From assembly GCF_001580045.1 (NCBI RefSeq), contig NZ_LSZP01000043.1, forward strand, positions 1 through 48,155: DNA of 48,155 nt, read 5' to 3'. This document shows, piece after piece, positions 32,147 to 39,467 of the stretch. Position 1 is the stretch's first letter. The number at the start of each line of letters is the position of its first letter. The translations under genes were made by a program, and so were the position numbers. Under the pieces are notes generated by a model. The model searched no databases. It had not been told where the DNA came from and worked only from the letters and a program-made list of their open reading frames with translations. This DNA is from Cephaloticoccus capnophilus. Lineage in GTDB: Bacteria > Verrucomicrobiota > Verrucomicrobiia > Opitutales > Opitutaceae.

Positions 32147-32706
32147 TCGCCAGCCCCCTCTCCTGCTCGTCTGGCACTCGACTCCGGCTCCAGCGCGGCG
32201 ATTTGCACGCGAAACCCATAGCTCTGTGCCGCACTCGTCACCGCCGCCAAATCCGCCACAGAAATCCCCGCGCCCGCGCGAATCAAAAGCACGGGTTGCA
32301 CCGAGGACGGCGAAGCGACTTCGCCCTCCGACTGCGGCACGCCCGTGTTGGGCGACGCGCCGACAGGCGATGGCTGTGCGCCTCGCAGCGGCTCGCCAGA
32401 TAAGCCAGTCGAAGACTGCACGGCTAACCACCCCTCGATTTGCTCCAAGGGCAGCGCACCATCGTCCGTAAAAATCAGCCCGGAGCCCACCATACTGATG
32501 ACATGCATCGTGCGCACTGCGCCACCGCGGGCGCCGCCGAGTTCGGGCAAGTAAAAGTCAACCCCGAGCCCCGGCGCCAAAACGAAGCGCGACCCAAAGA
32601 GCCCGAAGAAGAGCACGAGTGCCCCCACGTTTACCCAAAATAGCGCGTCGAAGCTGCGCGGGGCCACCCGCAGTCGCGAGCTAAGCTCGAGCGGGCGCGT
32701 AATCAT
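32143..32706 (-). CDS. exbD: ExbD/TolR-like protein with Asn at the membrane Asp position
   Basis: A 187-residue ExbD/TolR relative. Short cytoplasmic start, one membrane helix at about 21-37 (ALFWVNVGALVLFFGLF), then a periplasmic domain that begins GVDFYLPEL and ends with the typical VLLIRAGAGISVADLAAVTS. In the family an Asp in the helix (Asp25 in E. coli ExbD) carries protons; by position this is Asn26 here, the nearest acid being Asp20 at the membrane edge. The periplasmic domain is interrupted at about 97-122 by an insert (GLSGEPLRGAQPSPVGASPN) encoded by two repeat units also found in other genes. It overlaps both neighbours by 4 nt (ATGA), so it is translationally coupled. Confidence 0.82.
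   Translation of the reverse strand: MITRPLELSSRLRVAPRSFDALFWVNVGALVLFFGLFGSRFVLAPGLGVDFYLPELGGARGGAVRTMHVISMVGSGLIFTDDGALPLEQIEGWLAVQSSTGLSGEPLRGAQPSPVGASPNTGVPQSEGEVASPSSVQPVLLIRAGAGISVADLAAVTSAAQSYGFRVQIAALEPESSARRAGEGAGE
32341..32372. repeat. Repeat unit in exbD shared with TPR gene
   Basis: 32 nt that match 36041-36072 at 26 positions. Both are read in the same frame and yield SPxGxSPNxG. The core is GTTGGGCGACG. Confidence 0.5.
32380..32416. repeat. Repeat unit in exbD shared with sufE-tatD
   Basis: 37 nt identical at 32 positions to 39821-39857, around the core CTCGCCAGATAA. In exbD the unit is read from the minus strand and in sufE-tatD from the plus strand, so the two proteins share no residues from it. 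Confidence 0.6.
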
Positions 32707-33446
32707 GCCACCGCGCCCTCCCCTAGCGACGCACTCTGCGCGATTTCGGCCGCGTTACTCGGCACTCCCGCTTGTCCTGATTTTTCCGATACAGAGCCTT
32801 CAGTAGTTGAGGCGGCGCTGGCTCCCGAGCGTTGGTAGTCCGTTAGCAAATACCGCATGATTTCGTTCCCCGCCCACTCGATATCGCGCACAATCGCCCG
32901 CACGCGGCCCGCCAAAAAGTGCTGCGCGAGGTGTGCGGGGATCGCCAGCAGGAGCCCCCCGACCGAGCAAAGGAGTGCCTGCCACATGCCCTCCGAGAGC
33001 GCACTCGCCGTCGCGTAGTCGCGCTCGAACGCATAAAACGTCGTCGCCATCCCAAGCACCGTTCCGAGTAGCCCGACGAGCGGGGCGACTTGCGCGATTG
33101 CCGCGATGGACCCCAGCCGCCGCTCCAGCCCGGGCAGCTCAATGACCGCCGCTTCCTGCACCTCGAAGCGCAGCCGGTCGGCGTCGTCTTCGGCATGTAA
33201 GAGCGCGGCCTTGACCACTGCCGCGACCGGCCCGGGCGTCTCCTCGCACACGGTCAACGCCTCGACGATCCTGCGCTTGGCGAGGATGTTCTTAATCCCG
33301 CCCAAAAACTCCGCCGCCTTTATCTGCCCGCGATGCAGGTAAAACACCCGCTCCATAAACAAGACCAGACACAGGAACCCGAGCACGAGCAGCACCCACA
33401 TCATCGGCCCGCCACGGGCGAATAAGCTAAAATCAGTGAAAGCCAT
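32703..33446 (-). CDS. exbB: ExbB/TolQ/MotA-type proton channel
   Basis: A 247-residue ExbB-like inner-membrane protein with three helices: about 15-33 (WVLLVLGFLCLVLFMERVF), 115-140 and 155-175. The family core APLVGLLGTVLGMATTFYAF is present, as is the third helix LLCSVGGLLLAIPAHLAQHF. Such proteins form the stator that uses the proton gradient to drive TonB-like partners. The last 35 residues are a Ser/Ala-rich tail. Start overlaps nothing; the stop overlaps exbD by 4 nt. It lies 50 bp after the TPR gene in the same direction. Confidence 0.9.
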   Translation of the reverse strand: MAFTDFSLFARGGPMMWVLLVLGFLCLVLFMERVFYLHRGQIKAAEFLGGIKNILAKRRIVEALTVCEETPGPVAAVVKAALLHAEDDADRLRFEVQEAAVIELPGLERRLGSIAAIAQVAPLVGLLGTVLGMATTFYAFERDYATASALSEGMWQALLCSVGGLLLAIPAHLAQHFLAGRVRAIVRDIEWAGNEIMRYLLTDYQRSGASAASTTEGSVSEKSGQAGVPSNAAEIAQSASLGEGAVA

Positions 33447-33496
33447 TTTTTTAGGGAATTATTGGGGAGTTCGTAGTGGGGGATGCTATCCTAGGC

Positions 33497-36412
33497 TCAA
33501 TCATCGAGCGCGCTGAGCCGCTGATCTCCACCGGTGCGCGCGAGTCGGTCTTCGGCGAGGGAAGCTCCGGGCAGACCTGTTTTCAAAATTAACGCCCACG
33601 CCTCACGCGCTTGATCGAGACGCGACTGACGTTCGTAGAGCGCACCGAGCTCAAGCAGCGTGCGGGTCATCCAGTAGCGACCACGCACCCCCAGTTGCGA
33701 GGCCATGCGCTCATCGAGCAAAAACGCCGTCACCACGTCGCGCCACCACACCGCCTCCGCTTGGTCGGCTTGGCCGCCGCGCAGCATCAAGTGCCCGAGG
33801 TTAAGCCCCGCCTCCACGCGCACATCCACTGGCGCATCCACACGGTCGCGGAGCTGCTCGAAAAGCACGAGCGCACGGCCCGTGTGAGCCGAGTCGTTCA
33901 TCGATTGCGCGTTGTGACACTCCGCGAGCGCGAGTTGCGCGAGGAGCACATCGGGGTGCTGCGGGTAGTTATTGAGAAGCGACTCATAAACCTGCTGCGC
34001 CTGCGGAAACTGGTTTAGCTTGCGCAGCAAGTCGCCCTGCTTGAGCCGCGCATAAAACACCAAGGGACTCTGCGGGTAGCGCGTCACCATCTGCTCAATT
34101 AGCTTGTTCGCCTCCTCTAGGTTCGCGTCCTGCCCGCGCCGCTCGGCTTGGAGCGCAGCTTGGTAACGCCCGTAGGGGGCATAGGTCGGATTATCGGGAA
34201 AGTCATCCGCAAGCTTCGTGTAAAGCTGCTGTGCCTCGACCGTCTGCCCCTGCCCCGCATAGTAACCGGCCTCCACAATCAGCGATTGCACCGCCGCATT
34301 CGAGCGCGCGGAGGCTTCGCGCACTTCTTGGAGCAAGGCGACCGCCTCTTCGCGACGCCCTAGGCGAAAGAGCGACTCGGCCTTCAGCAGCGCACACGAA
34401 CTGCGCAGCTCCTCCGCCAAGGCCTCGCCCACGCCTTCCGGCATCCACTCGATCAGCGCATCGGCCAGCCGCAAGGTCTCCTCCGGCTCACCCGCGAGCA
34501 GCGAAAGCCGGGCCTGAAGCCAACGCATCCGCGCCTGTAGTTCGGGCGGCAGCGCAGACGGCGTGCGCGACGCCGCAGACGCGTCGCCCGCCGAGTCCTC
34601 CGCCACCAAGCGACTGACGCGCTCGTAAGCCTCGACCATCCGGCCCTCGCGTTGCAAAGCCCGCGCTAAGTTCCACTCCGCCTGCCAGCGGCTTACCGCA
34701 TCGAAACGCGAATCCGCCGCCAACTCATTGAGCACCTCCGACGCCGTCGCCAAGCGCCCCGCCTCAATCTCCGACAACACGCGTTGAAACATCAAGTCGC
34801 CCACGCTCGCAATTAACAGACTTGGCGCAACCTCCCCACTCGGCGGTAGCAAGTCCCGAATAACCGCCGTATACGCATCCGCTGCGTTCAGATAGTCCCG
34901 CGCCCGAAACCACGCCTCCGCCACCAACACGCCCAACGAAAACCGCTGTAGCGAAATCGCCTCACCCGCATGGGGCGGCGCGCCTGATGCATGGGGCGGC
35001 GCTCCTAAAGCCGCCGCAGCCTGCGCGGCAAAGTCGGCTGACGCCCGATAGCGAAACTGCTCCCACGCGCAGCTCATCAACACGCCGTAAGCCTCCGCCT
35101 TCCGCTGCGAGCCCGGAAACTTTTCCAAAAGCGCCCGGGCGTCTCGCTCTGCTTGCGCATAACGCTTTGCCGACAGCGCGAGCTGCGCGCGCACCAGCAA
35201 CAAATCATCCAAAATCGGATGCGCTGGCGACGCCTCCAAAAGCTGATCCAAATCCCGCTCAAGCTGGCCCACGCCACCCATCCCGCCCGCGCCCTCACCG
35301 GCAGAGACCTGGGCCAAAAGGTGTAAGCCCGCACGCTGTTTCGCAGGGTCGCTCCCGCTCGCGACCAAGTTGCGCAACGCCACTCGCCCGGGCCCGCTCT
35401 CCGCTCCAGCGATTAACCCGAGCAAGAGCTGAAAATCGTCGCGCTCACCGCGCAACGTCGCGGGCAAGGCCATAAGCTGCTGCTGCAATACCGCGACCGC
35501 CTCGCCCTTGCGCCCCAGCGCGTCGAGCATCGCCGCATACGTCCGCGCAAAATGCAGCCCAGCCGTGCGCCCACGCAGTCGCTCCATATTCCGCCGCGCC
35601 TCCGCAGCCGCCGCCTCGCTCACCTCGCCTACGCGCAGCAAGCCCCGCGCTCGCGCCAGCACAAACCTCGCCTGCGCTTCGGGAGACGCCGCGCCCGACT
35701 CCGCCTGCTCAAAAAACGAACGCGCAGCCCCCGCCGATCCTGCCGCATCGGCCAACACCCCCTGTAAAAACAAGGCCCACGCGCGCTCCTCGCTTGGCAA
35801 CTCATCCGGCCTAAAACTCCCCACCAGTCGCCGCGCCTCCACAAAGTCCCTGCGCGCCGCCGCCAACAGCCCCGCCCTCAACCGCCACTGCGCCCCGCGC
35901 TCCGCCTCCGGCACTTCGCCCAAAACCACTGCCGCCTCCGCAAAGCGCCCATCGTCCATCAACGCCGTCACCAAGCCCAAGCGCAGCATTTTAGAAAATT
36001 CTGTCCCCAGGCCTTTGCCATCTGGCGGCAATCGATCGCCGCCCGCGTTGGGCGACGAGCCACCAGGAGTTGATGAGCGCTCGGGAGCTAGGGCTGCCCC
36101 GTGCACGTCGTCAGGTCGCGCGCCAGATCGAACACTCGCAGATTGAAGTAAGTCCCGATAGAGCACCACCGCCGCCGAAGGAAAACCCAAGCGCAAGGCC
36201 CGCTGCGCCGCCATCAAGTCTAGCGCGACCTCGCCTGCACTCGCCTCTGCACCGGTCGCTAGGGCCTGCCCCTCGCCGCCCTCAGCCGCCCCGACAAACG
36301 GCGTTGGCAAATGTAAGGGCTCCGATCTCTCGGCTGGCTGCGCCTCCCCCTCCTGCATGCGAAAAACCGCCGCCAAACCAAGGAGTAAAAGAAATGCCGT
36401 GCGCCTGCGCAT
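33497..36412 (-). CDS. Large exported TPR protein upstream of exbBD
   Basis: A 971-residue secreted protein built of TPR-like helical repeats. Start ATG 36412 gives a signal peptide (MRRRTAFLLLLGLAAVFRMQ) after an Arg-rich start. Repeats run through the protein and are clearest toward the C-terminus (AQQLYTKLADDFPDNPTYAP, NKLIEQMVTRYPQSPLVFYA, KLNQFPQAQQVYESLLNNYP), resembling YbgF/CpoB and BamD type repeats. Pro/Ser/Gly inserts interrupt it near 113-124 and 468-481, each encoded by repeat DNA. By context it may deliver or organise an outer-membrane function energised by ExbBD; no substrate can be read from the sequence. Confidence 0.8.
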   Translation of the reverse strand: MRRRTAFLLLLGLAAVFRMQEGEAQPAERSEPLHLPTPFVGAAEGGEGQALATGAEASAGEVALDLMAAQRALRLGFPSAAVVLYRDLLQSASVRSGARPDDVHGAALAPERSSTPGGSSPNAGGDRLPPDGKGLGTEFSKMLRLGLVTALMDDGRFAEAAVVLGEVPEAERGAQWRLRAGLLAAARRDFVEARRLVGSFRPDELPSEERAWALFLQGVLADAAGSAGAARSFFEQAESGAASPEAQARFVLARARGLLRVGEVSEAAAAEARRNMERLRGRTAGLHFARTYAAMLDALGRKGEAVAVLQQQLMALPATLRGERDDFQLLLGLIAGAESGPGRVALRNLVASGSDPAKQRAGLHLLAQVSAGEGAGGMGGVGQLERDLDQLLEASPAHPILDDLLLVRAQLALSAKRYAQAERDARALLEKFPGSQRKAEAYGVLMSCAWEQFRYRASADFAAQAAAALGAPPHASGAPPHAGEAISLQRFSLGVLVAEAWFRARDYLNAADAYTAVIRDLLPPSGEVAPSLLIASVGDLMFQRVLSEIEAGRLATASEVLNELAADSRFDAVSRWQAEWNLARALQREGRMVEAYERVSRLVAEDSAGDASAASRTPSALPPELQARMRWLQARLSLLAGEPEETLRLADALIEWMPEGVGEALAEELRSSCALLKAESLFRLGRREEAVALLQEVREASARSNAAVQSLIVEAGYYAGQGQTVEAQQLYTKLADDFPDNPTYAPYGRYQAALQAERRGQDANLEEANKLIEQMVTRYPQSPLVFYARLKQGDLLRKLNQFPQAQQVYESLLNNYPQHPDVLLAQLALAECHNAQSMNDSAHTGRALVLFEQLRDRVDAPVDVRVEAGLNLGHLMLRGGQADQAEAVWWRDVVTAFLLDERMASQLGVRGRYWMTRTLLELGALYERQSRLDQAREAWALILKTGLPGASLAEDRLARTGGDQRLSALDD
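34968..35009. repeat. 21-nt tandem repeat in TPR gene
   Basis: Two adjacent 21-nt units at 34968-34988 and 34989-35009, each starting GCATGGGGCGGCG, encode a doubled GAPPHA. The shared 13 nt match the intergenic repeat core at 42925-42937 at 12 positions. Confidence 0.6.
36041..36072. repeat. Repeat unit in TPR gene shared with exbD
   Basis: Matches 32341-32372 at 26 of 32 positions; encodes STPGGSSPNAGG in a linker of the TPR protein. Confidence 0.5.
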
Positions 36413-36712
36413 AATTCGTTTTTCGGACGCTCCCCCCCGCCCCGCAACACTCAACCGCGTTTGTCAGGAAGGGCGTAACCAAAGCCCGAAATTCCCCGTT
36501 CTCCCCGCTATCGAATTCGCGCCTCGGCGGCGAACGCCCAAGCCCTCTGTCCGCAACACCAGCCTCAAAACGCCCGCCGCGGGTCCCAGCCCTTTGAGTG
36601 GCGCAGGCCCCACACGCACGCCATCCGCGCAGCAAAGGCTATTTTGTGGGCTTTCTTTGTCGCGCCTCGGGCTCTGGGCTCCACTGTCGCCCGCTCACAC
36701 GACAAACTACGT
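36413..36712. other. Gene-free divergent intergenic region
   Basis: 300 bp between the minus-strand TPR gene and the plus-strand DUF2157 gene. It must hold both promoters. I see no convincing -35/-10 pair, riboswitch or repeat in it. Confidence 0.5.
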
Positions 36713-39382
36713 ATGTCCCCCGCAGAAGCCTCCCCCGCTCCCCAAGCCGGCTCGCCCCACAGCTCACCGGCGCACTCCGACGCTCGACGTTGGCAACTTT
36801 TAGGCAATCGACTGCTCGCCTTCCTCGGGGCCGCCCTCCTCGCCGCCGCCCTCATCTTCTTTTTCGCCTACAACTGGGCCGAGCTGCACCGCTTCGCGAA
36901 ATTCGCAGTCGGCTTCGGCGCTTTCCTTACGGCCGCCGCATTTGCGCTTACTAGCACAGGACGCCGCCAAAACGGGGCCGCGCCCAATCTGGAAGCGCGC
37001 ACTGCCCGCCGGCGCGCCGCACTCTTTGCCGCCACGCTGTGCATTGGCGCGCTGCTCGCGCTCATCGGCCAAGTTTACCAAACGGGAGCTGATCTCTGGG
37101 AGCTCTTCGCCCTATGGGCACTGCTCGTCATCCCCTTCGCGCTTCTGGCGCGCAGCGTAGAGACATGGCTCTTATGGCTCAGTGTCGCCAACACCGCCCT
37201 CATCCTTTGGCTAAACCAAACGGAAGCTTTCGGCAGGCATACCAACGCACTGGCCGGCCACCTGCTCTGCTGCGTCGCCTTCAACACCGCCTGTCTGCTC
37301 CTCGCCGAACGCTTCGCACGCGCCCGACCCTTCACCCCCAATCGTGCCCTGCCCCGCGTCGCCGCGTTCCTCGCGCTGGGCGAGCTCTGCGTCGGAGCTT
37401 GCGTCGGAGTGTTTAGCGAAGACTTCGCCCACCTCATCCCGCTCTTCATCGCAGCTGCAGTGCTCATGATTGCCCTCTACCGGCACTACCGCTTCGACCT
37501 GGTCATGCTCGCGATGAGCGGCTCCGGAGCGATCGCCTTTGGCACAGTCGCACTCGCCAGGATACTTAGGGGAATACCCCTCGAGCTGTCCTCCATCCTT
37601 TGCGCCAGCTTCCTCATCGTCAGCTCGGGGCTGTTCATCGCTTGGCTCATCCAGCTCCACCGCAGCCAAAAGCCCCAAAGCCCCGATGCAAAACAACCAA
37701 CTCGCGACGCCCTGCCGATCGAAGCGAGCACCGCCGCCAATCAGACTTCGGCTGACCCAGTAACGACACCTGCGACCGCCCCCACGACTACAGCGCCAAG
37801 CCCCTCAAAGAAAGAGCCGGCCCCTCCATTGTGGCTGAGTGGCCTCCAAGGCATCGCCGCGTGGATTGCCGCGGCCATGCTCGCTAGCTCGCTCGCAACC
37901 CCTTTCTGGCTCTTTGAAGGCGGAGTCTGGTTCATCGCCCTCGCCTTCATCGGTGGCTCAATCGCCCTGTTTTACAAGGTGCGCAACTTAGTGTTTTTCG
38001 ACCAAGCCGCCCTCGCGCTCTCCTTTGCAGGCCAAGCCCTTCTGTACGTCTCCTTTTCCGAACACTGGAACGACCTCAGCGACAAAGGCGCACTCACGCT
38101 CTCGATCATCGTCGCACTGGCACTCTTCGCGCTACGCACGACGCTGCTGCACCGCACGCTGTGCCTGCTGTGGGCAATCACTTGCCTCTACTTGATCGTG
38201 GAGCCCGGCTATGAAACGCACGTCCTCTTCGGCCTCGGCTTTAGCACGCTCACGATCCTGCTCTGGCTAGGGCGCCCCCGCTGGACTGCGCACAAACTCG
38301 GCGAATACGTCCTCTCGCTCGCCCATGCGAGCAGCCTCATCGCGTGGGGCTTACTCGGGTGGAATTACTTTTATAACCACGTCATTTTCTGGAAGCACCC
38401 GGAGGCGCCGCACGACTTCGCACTCCTCTACTCCACCGTCTCCGCGGCGATCCTAGTCGGCCTCGTTGCTTGGCTGTGCCGCCCACTCTACGCAAACGCC
38501 GACGCCCCTGAACGCGCGAAAAAACAAGCCGCCCTCCTGCTCTGCGCTGCCGGCCTCTTCGCGGCCCTCGCCTATCGCGACCCCGCACTCGTCCTCTGCG
38601 CCGCGCTTCTACTAGGAACCTACGCCGCCCGCGAACGCTCTTGGTTCACCGCCATGCTCGGCGCGCTGCCCCTCCTTATTTGGCAACTCTACTACAACAT
38701 GGAGCAGACGCTGCTCATGCGCGCCCTCACGCTCGCAGGCTCAGGCGCACTGCTCCTCGGACTGCGCAAAGCGATCGCGCTGCTCGCTCTCGATAACCTG
38801 ACGGCACCGCTGAGAACGGAAGCTGTGCCCCTGCGCCGCAAAGAAACCGGGGACTGCGCCCTCTTCGGCCCCTTCCAACGCGGCACCGCCGCCGCTGCTG
38901 CGCTCGTCCTCGCGCTTTGCCTCTGGGGCATCTGGAGTAACGAACGCGTCCTCGCCCACGGCCGCCCCATCCTCGTGAAGCTCGCGCCCGTCGACCCACG
39001 CAGCCTCATGCAAGGCGACTACATGCGACTACGTTACGCGATAGAGCATGATTTGCTTCTGCACATGCCCCAAGGCTGGAAGCGCATCCCTAGGTCAAGC
39101 TACGCCTACGTCGTGCTCGACGAGCAAGGCCGCGCGATCACTGTGCACTCCATCGGCTCGCAGCTCACGCCACTCCCCGAAGGCGCAAGTCTTGCTGTCA
39201 AGCTGCTCGGGAAACCCTACAGCCCCAGCATCGCCGCCAAAGAGTTTTTCTTCCAAGAAGGCCGAGGCGAAATTTACGAAACGGCCAAATGGGCCGAGCT
39301 GCGCGTCGCCCCAAGCGGCAAGGCCCTACTCCTCAACCTGCGCGACGAATCCCTCGAAATCCTCGGCGAGACAAAACGATGA
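36713..39382 (+). CDS. DUF2157/GDYXXLXY multispanning membrane protein
   Basis: An 889-residue membrane protein. N-terminal DUF2157-like part (NRLLAFLGAALLAAALIFFF, YNWAELHRFAKFAVGFGAFL), then about 20 predicted helices, with a hydrophilic Thr/Pro-rich break at about 325-375. A DUF4401-like section follows (FFDQAALALSFAGQALLYVS). The C-terminus is a soluble GDYXXLXY domain: ILVKLAPVDPRSLMQGDYMR followed by LRYAI, matching the family name. In other bacteria these three parts are often separate adjacent genes. Function is unknown. Start ATG 36713 (MSPAEASPAPQAGS) is the first with a sensible N-terminus. Its stop overlaps a 30-codon mini-frame leading to sufE-tatD. Confidence 0.85.
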   Translation: MSPAEASPAPQAGSPHSSPAHSDARRWQLLGNRLLAFLGAALLAAALIFFFAYNWAELHRFAKFAVGFGAFLTAAAFALTSTGRRQNGAAPNLEARTARRRAALFAATLCIGALLALIGQVYQTGADLWELFALWALLVIPFALLARSVETWLLWLSVANTALILWLNQTEAFGRHTNALAGHLLCCVAFNTACLLLAERFARARPFTPNRALPRVAAFLALGELCVGACVGVFSEDFAHLIPLFIAAAVLMIALYRHYRFDLVMLAMSGSGAIAFGTVALARILRGIPLELSSILCASFLIVSSGLFIAWLIQLHRSQKPQSPDAKQPTRDALPIEASTAANQTSADPVTTPATAPTTTAPSPSKKEPAPPLWLSGLQGIAAWIAAAMLASSLATPFWLFEGGVWFIALAFIGGSIALFYKVRNLVFFDQAALALSFAGQALLYVSFSEHWNDLSDKGALTLSIIVALALFALRTTLLHRTLCLLWAITCLYLIVEPGYETHVLFGLGFSTLTILLWLGRPRWTAHKLGEYVLSLAHASSLIAWGLLGWNYFYNHVIFWKHPEAPHDFALLYSTVSAAILVGLVAWLCRPLYANADAPERAKKQAALLLCAAGLFAALAYRDPALVLCAALLLGTYAARERSWFTAMLGALPLLIWQLYYNMEQTLLMRALTLAGSGALLLGLRKAIALLALDNLTAPLRTEAVPLRRKETGDCALFGPFQRGTAAAAALVLALCLWGIWSNERVLAHGRPILVKLAPVDPRSLMQGDYMRLRYAIEHDLLLHMPQGWKRIPRSSYAYVVLDEQGRAITVHSIGSQLTPLPEGASLAVKLLGKPYSPSIAAKEFFFQEGRGEIYETAKWAELRVAPSGKALLLNLRDESLEILGETKR

Positions 39383-39467
39383 CCAGAAGCAAACTCATGC
39401 TTGGCGATTCCACCGTGTCACCGACGCGCGCCCCACTCGGCGCGCACAAAATACAACAAGCGAACCT

